This document shows, one piece after another, positions 1 through 9,088 of a DNA stretch of 64,000 nucleotides (position 1 is the first letter of the stretch; each line of letters begins with the position of its first letter). This DNA is from Candidatus Sumerlaeaceae bacterium. Lineage in GTDB: Bacteria > Sumerlaeota > Sumerlaeia > Sumerlaeales > Sumerlaeaceae. A program made the translations under genes and the position numbers. The notes below the pieces were generated by a model, which was not told the origin of the DNA, did not search any database, and saw only the letters and a list, made by a program, of their open reading frames with translations. The stretch is from positions 1 to 64,000 of the forward strand of contig JAIBAT010000116.1 in NCBI GenBank assembly GCA_019695055.1. Reading direction: 5' to 3'.

Positions 1-666
1 CCGTTGATTCCCGCCAAATATGGGCCCAAGAAGCTGGCCGGAAAGGCCGTGTGCAAGGCGGCATTGCAGAAGGAACTTGGGCTCGACGAGTCTGCGGATA
101 CACCCCTTATCGGCGTCATCTCGCGTCTCGATCCACAAAAGGGATTTGACCTCATAGCGGAGGCCATGGAGACTTTGCTGTCGGGGAATGTCCAGGTTGC
201 GCTCCTTGGAACCGTCAATCCGGAATACCACGCGCTGTTTGAGAAGGTGGCAGCAGCCCGGCCGCGACAGTTCAGTGCAAACCTGAAATTTGACAATGGA
301 TTGGCCCACCGCATTGAGGCAGGATGCGACATGTTCCTGATGCCTTCGCGCTATGAGCCGTGCGGGCTTAATCAGCTTTACTCGCTGAAATACGGCACCA
401 TTCCCATCGTGCGCAGCACAGGGGGACTGGCCGACAGCATCACCGACGCCACGCCCGAATTGATCAAAACCGGCGACGCCACGGGCTTCGCGTTTGCCGA
501 TTACACCAGCGCAGCCCTGCTTGAAACTGTCAAACGTGCGTTGGCGGTTTATGGTAAAAAGACCGAATGGAAAAAAGTGATGCAGAACGCCATGGCTAAG
601 GACTTCTCGTGGAAGTCTTCTGCGCACGAATACGTCAGTTTGTTTGAGTCTCTGGTTAAATCCTGA
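1..666 (+). CDS. glgA: Glycogen synthase, C-terminal part (5' end outside window)
   Basis: C-terminal half of a GT5 glycogen/starch synthase, which extends an alpha-1,4-glucan from a nucleotide-activated glucose in the cytoplasm. The frame is open from base 1, so the start codon and the N-terminal GT-B domain lie outside the window. The visible nucleotide-sugar-binding half is intact: SRLDPQKGFDL, then PSRYEPCGLNQLYSLKYG and STGGLADS, the conserved GT5 C-terminal block. It ends in TGA at 664-666, and its last 11 bases overlap the 3' end of the convergent ABC permease gene. Glycogen phosphorylase lies at 23675, so both arms of glycogen turnover are on this contig but not in one operon. Confidence 0.95.
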   Translation, partial: PLIPAKYGPKKLAGKAVCKAALQKELGLDESADTPLIGVISRLDPQKGFDLIAEAMETLLSGNVQVALLGTVNPEYHALFEKVAAARPRQFSANLKFDNGLAHRIEAGCDMFLMPSRYEPCGLNQLYSLKYGTIPIVRSTGGLADSITDATPELIKTGDATGFAFADYTSAALLETVKRALAVYGKKTEWKKVMQNAMAKDFSWKSSAHEYVSLFESLVKS

Positions 667-1462
667 ACTCGCGGGTGGAATAGACCAGGCACCCCATGAT
701 CAAACCTACGCAGGCCACAACTCCCAGCACTGCGTGATTCACGCTGAGATTGGCGGTCCCCAGCATGACCTGGGCAGGGGAAAAGAAGTGAAAGACCGAT
801 ATTCCCCCATAGGGTCGGGCCACGGGCCACATCTGGGAAAGGAAATTCCAGACGTACATGAAAAGAATGACCGTGACGGTCCACCCCGTCGCATCGCTCC
901 GCTCGTTGGTACACGCTGAGAAGAACAGGCAGATCCCTGCCACTGCAAGGCCGAGTGCAAACAGGTTCGCGCCGATGGATTGAATGGCTGCCATGTTGAG
1001 TTTTTCAGCCTGACCTGCCAAGTTGGCCGCAATCACGGTTCCGGCAGTGGAGGCTGTAATTGCCAACGCGGACCATAGAGCCGAAGTGGCCGCCGCCGAT
1101 ACCACAATACCAATCCGGCTAATGGGACGCGACAACAACAGGGCAATGGTCTTTCTCTCGATTTCCCCGGCCAGCAAGGCCGTAATGGTGGAGATGGGAA
1201 TGGCAAGCAGGGCGATGAGGAGGAACGGATGCTGGTACGCTACAGCCAGAAAACCATTTATTGTGTCCATTGGCAATTGGTCTATGCCCAAGAACTGGCG
1301 CAACCCCTGGGGCATGAAACGGGTAAATGGAGCCGGTGCGCCTTCGGTTCGGGAAATGGCAGAAAATATCCTGACTATTAGCAGCTGAAATCCGAACAGG
1401 CCCATGCTCACCAGGAGTCCCAATTTCCATGTCCGCGCGAGGTGGTGGCGAAAAAGTCTCAT
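656..1462 (-). CDS. ABC-2 type transporter permease
   Basis: Membrane subunit (268 aa) of an ABC-2 exporter. About six hydrophobic segments are visible, the first at residues 14-33 and the last near the C-terminus, with a short cytoplasmic start (MRLFRHHLARTW) typical of this family. The start ATG (1462-1460) overlaps the stop TGA of the ATPase gene (1461-1459) as ATGA, so the two are translationally coupled and almost certainly form one transporter. The substrate cannot be read from sequence. Relatives of this two-gene type include drug, bacteriocin-immunity and gliding/secretion exporters. Confidence 0.88.
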   Translation of the reverse strand: MRLFRHHLARTWKLGLLVSMGLFGFQLLIVRIFSAISRTEGAPAPFTRFMPQGLRQFLGIDQLPMDTINGFLAVAYQHPFLLIALLAIPISTITALLAGEIERKTIALLLSRPISRIGIVVSAAATSALWSALAITASTAGTVIAANLAGQAEKLNMAAIQSIGANLFALGLAVAGICLFFSACTNERSDATGWTVTVILFMYVWNFLSQMWPVARPYGGISVFHFFSPAQVMLGTANLSVNHAVLGVVACVGLIMGCLVYSTREFRI

Positions 1463-2403
1463 GAGGTTCTTTCGCCACCCCGTTGCGATTTTGTGCGGCT
1501 TGCCGCCCGGCGCTCGCGGTAAAGGTCGAGAAAACTCTCCTCAAATGCCGACTCGAATCGGAAGTCGAGGGGCTTCAAATTGGCAAGCTCTTCAAGCATG
1601 GTCCCCGAGTCTTTTGGTTCAACGTGATACACGAGCCAATCGCCACGTTTTCGGAGGAAAGTCGTGCCCGTAATTTGCGGATGTGCGGGTTGCATACCGG
1701 AATCCGAAGGCTGCAAAATCCAAAGCTGTCGTTCTGCCCTTGCCATGAGGGTGGGTATGTCGGCATCGAGGATGAGACGACCATCCATAAGCACGCCGAT
1801 CCGGTCGCAAAGGGTTTGAACCTCAGAAAGGACATGTGACGACAGAAAGATCGTCTTCCCCCGGTTCTTAAGTTCATGCAGTACCTCATTGAAGTCCGCC
1901 TGCACAAGTGGGTCGAGACCGGTGGTGGGTTCATCGAGGATGAGCAGATCCGGGTCGTGCTGTACGGCCTGGGCAATTGCGAGTTTCTGCTTCATCCCCT
2001 TGGAGTAAGTCTTGATGCGCCGCTGGCGGTCCGCCGGGCTTAACCGGATGGCTTCGCAGATCCAGTCGTGCAGAGGGGCCTGCCCCCCGCTCAAATCCCG
2101 GTAAAAGGCGAGGGCGTGGTCACCCCGCATATGCTCGTAGAGGCCGATTTCCCCGGGCAGGTAACCGATGCGGCGGCGCAAAGATGGACCGCCTTTTCCC
2201 GGGAATTCCCCAAAAATTCGCAGTTTTCCCCGTGTCGGGCGGATAAAATTCAGCATGAGCCGAATGGTCGTTGTCTTACCCGCACCGTTTGGGCCGAGAA
2301 ACCCGTAAATTTCCCCCTTGGAAACGGAGAAGCTGACGTTTTCGATGGCACGGTGCCCGTCGTAGGACTTTGTCAGGCCGTGGGCGTCAATGACAGACAT
2401 CAT
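1459..2403 (-). CDS. ABC transporter ATP-binding protein
   Basis: Cytoplasmic ATPase (314 aa) of the exporter encoded with the downstream permease. Walker A is GPNGAGKTT at residues 37-45, the signature is YSKGMKQKLAIAQA, Walker B is LLILDEPTTGLD, and the H-loop follows as SSH. About 80 C-terminal residues after the ATPase core form the regulatory tail common in the DrrA/CcmA-like ABC-2 class. Two ATG codons in tandem (2403, 2400) could serve as start. Transcription is divergent from the ferritin gene, with about 140 bases between the two starts, so both promoters must lie in that gap. Confidence 0.95.
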   Translation of the reverse strand: MMSVIDAHGLTKSYDGHRAIENVSFSVSKGEIYGFLGPNGAGKTTTIRLMLNFIRPTRGKLRIFGEFPGKGGPSLRRRIGYLPGEIGLYEHMRGDHALAFYRDLSGGQAPLHDWICEAIRLSPADRQRRIKTYSKGMKQKLAIAQAVQHDPDLLILDEPTTGLDPLVQADFNEVLHELKNRGKTIFLSSHVLSEVQTLCDRIGVLMDGRLILDADIPTLMARAERQLWILQPSDSGMQPAHPQITGTTFLRKRGDWLVYHVEPKDSGTMLEELANLKPLDFRFESAFEESFLDLYRERRAASRTKSQRGGERTS

Positions 2404-2541
2404 GGGAGCCCACCTTCCTCAGTTGCTGCATGCGGTGTCAACGCTTATGGATTTGGTCCTGATTGAGGGGTTTTTTTGTTGCCCGGTAACAGAATCGGGG
2501 GGAACATGAAGATTCAATACTGGGTGAGAGGAGACTTCGCG

Positions 2542-3060
2542 ATGAAACTTACCAAGGTCATGGAAAATGGCATCAACGGGCAGATCAACATGGAGTTCAA
2601 ATCGGCATATACCTATCTGGCCATGTCGGCCTACTGTGAGCGCATCAAATTTCCGGGATGTGCCAGCTGGCTACGGCAACAGGCAGGCGAGGAAAAAGGC
2701 CATGCCATGAAACTTTATGATTTTCTCCGCGAGCGCGACGCGACCATCGAACTTCTGCCCCTGCCCGCCCCACCCCAGAACTACAAGAGCATCACCGACG
2801 TTTTCGAAAAAGCCCTCAAGGCCGAGGAAGCCGTGAGCGCGAGCATTAACGACCTTTATGAATTGGCGTTCAAAGAGAAGACATTTGCCACAGCCGTAGA
2901 ATTGCAGTGGTTCCTCAAGGAGCAGGTGGAAGAGGAAAAGACGGCACGGGATATCCTGGCCAAGTTCCAGCGCGTCAGTGATGATCCGGGTGCCTTGCTG
3001 GATCTCGATAACGAGTTGGGTGCGCGGGCTGGCAGCGGCGAGGACGAAGAGGAGGAGTAG
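2542..3060 (+). CDS. ftnA: Ferritin, non-heme bacterial type
   Basis: Iron-storage ferritin of 172 aa, which oxidises Fe(II) at a di-iron centre and stores it in a 24-subunit shell. I start it at ATG 2542, preceded by GAGAGGAG, because the protein then begins MKLTKVMENGINGQ as bacterial FtnA does; an upstream in-frame ATG would add 22 unrelated residues. Ferroxidase ligands fit E18, E51 and H54 (AGEEKGHAMKLYDFL), with further Glu/Gln in the later helices (ELQWFLKEQVEEEK). An unusual acidic tail, GSGEDEEEE, ends the protein. It stands alone, divergent from the ABC genes, with a 23-base gap to the next gene. Confidence 0.95.
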   Translation: MKLTKVMENGINGQINMEFKSAYTYLAMSAYCERIKFPGCASWLRQQAGEEKGHAMKLYDFLRERDATIELLPLPAPPQNYKSITDVFEKALKAEEAVSASINDLYELAFKEKTFATAVELQWFLKEQVEEEKTARDILAKFQRVSDDPGALLDLDNELGARAGSGEDEEEE

Positions 3061-3083
3061 TCCAGCCACCCTCGGCAATTGAT

Positions 3084-4136
3084 ATGCAGATTGTTACCGT
3101 AGAAGCATTTGGGGGGACGGAGAATCTCCGTGTGGATCAGCGTCCCACCCCGTCACCCGGTCCCGGGCAGGTGCGGGTTAAGGTTACGAGCATTGGATTA
3201 AACCATGCGGACCTCATGGCCCGGCGTGGAGAGTACAGACTGGTTTCCGGTGATCCTCCCTTCACACCGGGCATCGAGGCCGGGGGACTTGTGGACTGCC
3301 TGGGGGAGGGAGTAACTTCCGTTTCTGCCGGTCAGCGCGTGATTCTTGGGCCACATGCGCCGCGACGCGCGCCGGGCATGACCAGCGACGTGGGGGGAGG
3401 AACTTACCGCTCCCATTACATCTGCGCTGCCGAGGACGTCGTGCCAGCGCCAGACGCCATTGCGGACGACCAACTGGGTGCCATCTGGCTGCCGTACCTG
3501 ACAGCCTGGGGTTGCCTTGTTTGGAAACAGAACCTCAAACCGGGCCAGTTCGTTGCCATCCCTGCCGCTTCGAGCAGTGTCGGACTCGCTGCAGGCCAGG
3601 TGGCCCGTCATTGCGGCGCCGTGCCCATTGGCATGACAACGTCGGCATCGAAGGTCGAAGCCCTGAAAGCCATGCCGGAATTCGACTTTGCCCACCTGGT
3701 TGTTACACGCGATCAAAGCGGCAAACAGACGAGTTGGCATCGCGATTTGAAACGCATCACGGGCGGGCGCGGTGTGGATGCCTTTTTTGACCCAGTGGCG
3801 GCAGGGGAGTTTCTCGACATGGAAATTCGTGCGCTGGCCCAATTCGGGACGATCTGGGTTTACGGGCTCCTCGGAGAGCCGGGCAAGGTGGACGTGACTC
3901 CCCTCATCAGGAAGCACGCGGCAATTCGCGGGTGGGTGCTGGGAGAGATTGTGGCGGCTGGTAACCCGCCACTCTCCGACGCACTGGCCGCCATATTGAA
4001 GGGCTTCGAAACCGGAGTTTACCGGCAACGCACGGCAAAGTCATTTCCGCTGTCACGTGTTCGCGAGGCCCACGAAGAAATGGAAAAGGGGAACCACATT
4101 GGGAAACTTGTCCTGGTGCCGGATTCACATGAGTAA
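3084..4136 (+). CDS. Zinc-independent MDR oxidoreductase (quinone reductase-like)
   Basis: Medium-chain dehydrogenase/reductase of 350 aa, closest in layout to NADPH:quinone oxidoreductases. The N-terminal GroES-like part carries the GLNHADLMARRGEY segment typical of QOR proteins, and a cofactor-binding Rossmann motif reads AASSSVGLAAGQVARHCGA. The structural-zinc cysteines of true alcohol dehydrogenases are not visible, so a zinc-free reductase is more likely. The substrate is unknown. The stop codon (4134-4136) lies inside the start of the next gene, whose ATG is at 4129, so the two are probably co-translated. Confidence 0.85.
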   Translation: MQIVTVEAFGGTENLRVDQRPTPSPGPGQVRVKVTSIGLNHADLMARRGEYRLVSGDPPFTPGIEAGGLVDCLGEGVTSVSAGQRVILGPHAPRRAPGMTSDVGGGTYRSHYICAAEDVVPAPDAIADDQLGAIWLPYLTAWGCLVWKQNLKPGQFVAIPAASSSVGLAAGQVARHCGAVPIGMTTSASKVEALKAMPEFDFAHLVVTRDQSGKQTSWHRDLKRITGGRGVDAFFDPVAAGEFLDMEIRALAQFGTIWVYGLLGEPGKVDVTPLIRKHAAIRGWVLGEIVAAGNPPLSDALAAILKGFETGVYRQRTAKSFPLSRVREAHEEMEKGNHIGKLVLVPDSHE

Positions 4137-5121
4137 CCTGTTTCGCTCGGCTGTGACCGTGCTGGTCGTGCTCTGTGCAATGGTCTCGTGGGGCGCTACG
4201 CTGCCTGGCTTCACGACGGATACGCAATTTGACGAGCAGACAAGTTCCTCCGTCTTCGCACCCGGCATACTGGTTCACTTCAATGCGCCTGGGCCTGCGA
4301 AACTGGATGCGACCAAGCCAACCCGCTTAATCATTTACACTCTTCCGAACGGTAATTCCACGACTTGGACCATTGGAAAGAAAACGGGACCTGGCGATGA
4401 CTGGCATTTCAACATCCAGCATATTGGTGCGCAGACCCGGCGATTGAGGGAATTGCTCCCCAACGAAAATATCATTACCGTCTACGCCGAAGCTTCCAAA
4501 AAGAGTTGGCCGACCTGGCGAAAGGAAACGCCGTCGGCGCCGGAGCACCTCTTGGCCTTTCTCGATTTTGCGCGCCTGCAATTTCGCGACTACAAACCTC
4601 GCGTGACACTGTCGGGCCACAGTGGCGGTGGCAGTTTTCTGTTCGGGTTTCTCAATGCCAATAATTCCATTCCGGAATGGGTGGATCGCATTGCGTTTCT
4701 GGATGCGGACTACGGCTATAGCGCCGAGGAAGGGCACACCACAAAGGTTCTATCCTGGCTCAAAGGTGACCCGTCCCGGCACCTTTTCGTGGCCGCCTAC
4801 GATGATCGCCGAATCACGGTGAATGGGAAACTGGTCGTCTCCGGTGATGGAGGGACCTATCGAAAGACCATGAAACTGATATCGGACCTGGGACGTGAAA
4901 CGGACCTCACCAGTGCGACGACAAACAACCTCATACACAACACTGGAATGAACGGCCAGGTGGAGATTTTTATCCACGAGAACCCGGAGAACAAGATTCT
5001 CCATACGGTTCTGGTCGAACGGAATGGTTTCGTAGCGGCTTTGCTCAGCGGGTCAAAGGCCGGCACGGAGGCCGACAAGTTCTATGCGGATCCTTCGTAT
5101 TCCCGATGGATAGGGAATTAG
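4129..5121 (+). CDS. Secreted alpha/beta-hydrolase
   Basis: Exported serine hydrolase of 330 aa. I chose ATG 4129, not an upstream ATG in the same frame, because it puts a clean signal peptide (MSNLFRSAVTVLVVLCAMVSWGA) at the N-terminus. The nucleophile elbow is GHSGGG with Ser165. The spacing suits an esterase or polyester/PHB-depolymerase-like fold, but the acid and histidine of the triad cannot be assigned with certainty. It overlaps the oxidoreductase gene by 8 bases. The substrate is unknown; the context gives no clue beyond co-expression with a reductase. Confidence 0.75.
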   Translation: MSNLFRSAVTVLVVLCAMVSWGATLPGFTTDTQFDEQTSSSVFAPGILVHFNAPGPAKLDATKPTRLIIYTLPNGNSTTWTIGKKTGPGDDWHFNIQHIGAQTRRLRELLPNENIITVYAEASKKSWPTWRKETPSAPEHLLAFLDFARLQFRDYKPRVTLSGHSGGGSFLFGFLNANNSIPEWVDRIAFLDADYGYSAEEGHTTKVLSWLKGDPSRHLFVAAYDDRRITVNGKLVVSGDGGTYRKTMKLISDLGRETDLTSATTNNLIHNTGMNGQVEIFIHENPENKILHTVLVERNGFVAALLSGSKAGTEADKFYADPSYSRWIGN

Positions 5122-5172
5122 CCTGTGCCTCGCTTGACATTGTGGTGCAGGTGTTGCTGAACGTGACGCATC

Positions 5173-6141
5173 GTGCCGGTTAATACCTCAAAATATCGAA
5201 TTTTCATAGTCAGCGACAAGCCGGATGAACTTGGGCAGATTGTACAGATTCTCAAGGAGGACCATGAGGTTCTGACGGCTACCAATGGTTTGGAGGCGCT
5301 GGATCATGTGGACAGGTATGAGCCAGATCTTATTATCGTTTCCGCCTCAATGGCCAGCCTCGACGGTTTTGACACGGTTCGCGCAATCCGTAAAGATGCC
5401 CGTTTCAGGGTTTTGCCTGCGGTTTTGTTGGTTGAGCCTCAGCGCCCCGCGCCTCCTGCGGAGATCGACGACCTCTATGTGGAGCTTCCCTTCGGTACAG
5501 CGCAACTCCGGGCCCGCATAACGGGATTCCTGGCCGATAGAGGCGCGGATCCCAGCCCGAAGCGATTCAGCATCACGGAGTTGGCGACCCTTGAGGCTGC
5601 CGGGGCGACCGCAGCATCCATTTCGCCTCCGCCAATTAGCGCGATTGCCGGACCTGCGAGGACGAGTTCTCTGACGGAGCAACTTGCCCAAGCCCTGGTC
5701 GAACCCCGCATCCGTTTGATGGTCGTGGATGATGAGCCGGACACGGTAAAGTTTGTCAGGGCAGTCCTTGCGAAAGACTATGAAACGTTTGGCGTGTCTG
5801 ACCCGGATCTTGCGCCGGACAAGATACTTGCCTACCAGCCTGACGTGATTCTTGTGGACTCCTCCATGCCACAACTCAGTGGTATCCACCTTGCCCAGAT
5901 CATACGCCTGAACAAGCGCATGCGGGCGTCACAGTTGATTTTCCTTGCGGCACGCAGCGATAAGGCCGCCGTGGAAAAGGCCTGTGCCTCGGGGGCGGCG
6001 GACCAAATCGAGAAGCCCTTCACCGCCGAGCAACTTCGGCGCAAAGTACGGGATGCCATAAAGCGGCCGGGATTTGTGCGGCAAAAAAAGCGTGTCGAGT
6101 TCGAGGAAATTCTTCGCCGGGAAGGCGAGATTGCCGGCTAA
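5173..6141 (+). CDS. Double-receiver response regulator, first receiver degenerate
   Basis: Cytoplasmic protein (322 aa) made of two CheY-like receiver domains joined by a Pro/Ala/Ser-rich linker (about 125-178), with no DNA-binding or enzymatic output. The C-terminal receiver is canonical: acidic pair D186-D187 (VVDDEPD), phospho-acceptor D229 (VILVDSSMP), and K281 in EKPF, although the usual Thr position reads Ala (LIFLAARS). In the N-terminal receiver the acceptor position is S57 (DLIIVSASM) and the Lys is replaced (VELPFGT), so it should not be phosphorylated. The start is GTG 5173. No histidine kinase lies nearby, so its partner is elsewhere. Confidence 0.85.
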   Translation: MPVNTSKYRIFIVSDKPDELGQIVQILKEDHEVLTATNGLEALDHVDRYEPDLIIVSASMASLDGFDTVRAIRKDARFRVLPAVLLVEPQRPAPPAEIDDLYVELPFGTAQLRARITGFLADRGADPSPKRFSITELATLEAAGATAASISPPPISAIAGPARTSSLTEQLAQALVEPRIRLMVVDDEPDTVKFVRAVLAKDYETFGVSDPDLAPDKILAYQPDVILVDSSMPQLSGIHLAQIIRLNKRMRASQLIFLAARSDKAAVEKACASGAADQIEKPFTAEQLRRKVRDAIKRPGFVRQKKRVEFEEILRREGEIAG

Positions 6142-6226
6142 ATCGGACAATCATAAATAGATGCTTGCCCCTGATATTTCCACCCCCTACCAAGACAGTC
6201 TTCATCAAGGGGATTTGGGAACAAAA

Positions 6227-7657
6227 ATGAAATTTAAGAGCTTATTTGGCGCACTTGCAGTGGTGCTTTTGTGCAACGTGGCACACGCGCAATTGCATAT
6301 CAGTGAAACGCGGGCGCTTTACCTCAGGCAGAAGGACGGCTCGACGTCCGATCCCGAGCGCGCCCAACTGATTCCTCCGCTCACCTGGGGGCAGGATCAT
6401 GAGTGGAGACTGTTGCTTAACGGTGATACACGTTATCGGGCAGAAAATCGTGTGAATTTCGACGGAAACCGGGAAATTCCGGACAATGATCGGGTGGCAT
6501 TTTGGCGGTCGCGGTTAAGCGCCGACCTTACTTATCGCCGGCGCATTCGTATCTTCCTGGAGTACCTGGATGCCCAGCAATTGGGTGCCAACATGCAATA
6601 CAACCAGGAAGATAAGCGAGACTTCCATCAGTACTTCCTCGAAATTGCGGATCCAGACAATACCCCGTGGAGCCTCCGGTTGGGAAAGCAGGAAATCGTC
6701 CTGGGCAAGGAGAAGCGGCTCGTCAATGCCTCGAATTTTAACAATATTCGCCGGGCTTTTTACGGCGGTCGCGCCATGTACCGGACAAAAGACTTGGACT
6801 TGGATCTGTTTGTGGCATCTCCATCTACCAATAGCATCATTGACGATGGAATCGTAAACGGGACAGCCGCAGCCAGGCCGACACATAACCGATACTTCTA
6901 TGGCGCGTACGGAACCTTCAAGCGTTACCAGCCGACACAATTGGAACTCTACTTCCTGGGCCTAAGCGACCGCGACAATCATCGGACCTACCCGAATAAG
7001 CAAGTGGACGAGGAAGGCAACTTCTCCACCACGGATCGCTACACGGTTGGTGCCGAACTTTACGGCCCCCTTCGCAAGAACGAGTGTGGTGAGCTATCCT
7101 ATGTGCTGGGCGGTGCTTATCAGTTCGGATACAATGGGCAGGACGACATAAATGCCTGGATGGCCCACGGGGACATTGGCTACCAGTGGAATCGGAAATG
7201 GAAACCCCGGTTGGATCTTGAGGGCACTATTGCCAGCGGCGACAATGTTAATGGGGATTACGATACGAATTCCTTTAATCCACTTTTCGGTGCCACAGAC
7301 CTTATCTATGGGCGTATTCCCTTTTTCCGTCTTCAAAACATACGGAGTGTGGGTCTTGTCGGGTCCATCGACCCCACAAGCAAACTCAAGCTTAGGGCGG
7401 CATACCATTACTACTGGTTGGATTCGCAAACGGACGCCTGGTATGATTCCAACGGCAGCAGCCGCGGGCGCGACACCACCGGGAAATCAGGTCGGGACGT
7501 CGGTCAGATGGTGGACGTAACAGCCTTCTACAAGTACAGCAAGTACATGTCGTGGGAGGGCGGAGCGGCTTATTTCCTTCCGGGTAACTTCAGCGGCAAC
7601 GTAGGCAAGCCCGACCAATCGGCTTACCTGTTCCTTCAAACCACTCTTAGTTTCTAA
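6227..7657 (+). CDS. Outer-membrane beta-barrel porin, alginate-export/OprD-like
   Basis: Predicted outer-membrane channel of 476 aa. ATG 6227 gives a clear Sec signal (MKFKSLFGALAVVLLCNVAHA) and has AAGGGG upstream; an in-frame ATG at 6161 would bury that signal. The mature part is a series of alternating, Tyr/Trp/Arg-rich strands (for example LRLGKQEIVLGKEKRLV and LRAAYHYYWLD) and ends in Phe (LQTTLSF), the usual signature for outer-membrane insertion. The pattern resembles the alginate-export (AlgE-like) porin family. The transported solute is unknown. It ends 23 bases from the 3' end of the convergent gene. Confidence 0.8.
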   Translation: MKFKSLFGALAVVLLCNVAHAQLHISETRALYLRQKDGSTSDPERAQLIPPLTWGQDHEWRLLLNGDTRYRAENRVNFDGNREIPDNDRVAFWRSRLSADLTYRRRIRIFLEYLDAQQLGANMQYNQEDKRDFHQYFLEIADPDNTPWSLRLGKQEIVLGKEKRLVNASNFNNIRRAFYGGRAMYRTKDLDLDLFVASPSTNSIIDDGIVNGTAAARPTHNRYFYGAYGTFKRYQPTQLELYFLGLSDRDNHRTYPNKQVDEEGNFSTTDRYTVGAELYGPLRKNECGELSYVLGGAYQFGYNGQDDINAWMAHGDIGYQWNRKWKPRLDLEGTIASGDNVNGDYDTNSFNPLFGATDLIYGRIPFFRLQNIRSVGLVGSIDPTSKLKLRAAYHYYWLDSQTDAWYDSNGSSRGRDTTGKSGRDVGQMVDVTAFYKYSKYMSWEGGAAYFLPGNFSGNVGKPDQSAYLFLQTTLSF

Positions 7658-7680
7658 GCGGTGATCCTGGGTCGTTTTGG

Positions 7681-8931
7681 TTAGATTCCACTTAACTGAG
7701 AGGCGACATTCTCCCAGCCGTCGCCCTTGCGAAATGTCGCACGCCGGGATGACTTTGCGTCTGGCGAAATCACAAGGATTGTCGGAGCCTTGAACACAGC
7801 GTACTGTCGTGCAATGGTCCCGCCTCGCAACTGGTTCATGTCGACTTTTGAACAGGAACACCGCTGAAGATAACTCTTTGCATTCGAGTCGGTTTCCATC
7901 AACCTGTTGAGTTCCTCCACAGCGGGAACGTTCTGGGCCCCGAAGTAGATGAGGAATGGCCTATTCTCGCTTTTGGCCCTGGCCCATGCCGCCTCGGGTT
8001 CCACCCAGGAGGTCAGGGTATTTAACCCGGGCATTTTCGGGGCTGCCGGCGCCGATGCCGTGGCTGATTTCCTCATGCTCGCAGGACCTTCGGGGAACTT
8101 CCACCCTGCGGAGTACGGTGAAACAGGCATAACCATCTCGTCGGTGGTGGATTGAATGGAGAGGTTATCAATGTAGGCATCATAAGTCACTGTCTTCCAA
8201 GCAGCGAGGACACCGACGCTCAGGCTCTGGAGCTTGGAATCCATGATGGGGGAGAATGACGCCTCACGGCCGTCCACGAAGCACCGAATCTTCTCCCGGC
8301 CTTCAAATGCGATCGCAAATCGATGCCAGCCGGGGCGGGGAATGCCGTCCGTCAGTCCTTTGTCGACTTTATAGATGGTGGCCGTATTGGTGGTGGGCTC
8401 CAGGAGGGAAAAGTACACGCGCCCCGCAGTCACGCCAAAACGATAGAACGAGGTCGGATTAAGAGTTTTTGCGGCTGGATCCGAACCGGCCTCCATGGCA
8501 AGAACCGCCACATCGGGAGTTTGCCCCTGGGTGGGAATGAAGAAATCCATTTGATAGAGGGACCGACCATTGGCGCCCAGTTTCTCGCGATTTAGTGTTT
8601 CGCCAATGGCCAGACCACCGGTAATGGAAAACTTTTGATCCGGTGCAGGTCGTGCTTTGATGCATAACGCGTATTTGCCGGTTTCTTGTGCGGCTTCTGC
8701 ACTGCGGAATTCCGGGGGCATTCCCGGCACCTTGTCCAATTCCACGACCGACATCACGTTGGCGGCATCGGACCTGACCAGTTTTGAGGATGCGGGGAGT
8801 TTCCCGTCCTCAAAATTTCCCCACTGGAAGACTTCGTACTGCGCTTGTACCGTTTGGGGCGAAAAAAGCGCCAACGCTGAACCCAAAACTACCCCAATAC
8901 GTAAACCGACGACCCACCTGACAGTTTTCAT
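7681..8931 (-). CDS. Secreted protein with LamG-like part and cysteine-poor thioredoxin-fold tail
   Basis: Exported protein of 416 aa. ATG 8931 follows GGAGGGG and gives a signal peptide ending in VQAQ. Residues about 35-250 look like a jelly-roll/LamG or concanavalin-like domain (FRSAEAAQETGKYALCIKA, GWHRFAIAFEGREKIRCFVDG). A Pro/Ala-rich linker leads to a thioredoxin-like domain from about residue 305 (SENRPFLIYFGAQNVPAVEEL, then FKAPTILVISPD). The place of the CxxC redox pair is occupied by AQNVP, so it is unlikely to be a disulfide oxidoreductase. The protein at 19857 ends in a similar module. Function unknown. Confidence 0.7.
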   Translation of the reverse strand: MKTVRWVVGLRIGVVLGSALALFSPQTVQAQYEVFQWGNFEDGKLPASSKLVRSDAANVMSVVELDKVPGMPPEFRSAEAAQETGKYALCIKARPAPDQKFSITGGLAIGETLNREKLGANGRSLYQMDFFIPTQGQTPDVAVLAMEAGSDPAAKTLNPTSFYRFGVTAGRVYFSLLEPTTNTATIYKVDKGLTDGIPRPGWHRFAIAFEGREKIRCFVDGREASFSPIMDSKLQSLSVGVLAAWKTVTYDAYIDNLSIQSTTDEMVMPVSPYSAGWKFPEGPASMRKSATASAPAAPKMPGLNTLTSWVEPEAAWARAKSENRPFLIYFGAQNVPAVEELNRLMETDSNAKSYLQRCSCSKVDMNQLRGGTIARQYAVFKAPTILVISPDAKSSRRATFRKGDGWENVASQLSGI

Positions 8932-9088
8932 GGACCCCTCCGACCGCGCCACCCTAATGGAGGAGCGGGCAGGGTGGTCAAGGAGAAACGCTCAATGAGG
9001 TGAGGAATGCGGCTGGATTCGAATTGCGGAAGATTGCCGGGAGGCTAACGGCCTGCTCTCAAGGGGATAGTGGCTTCTATGCGCGCCT

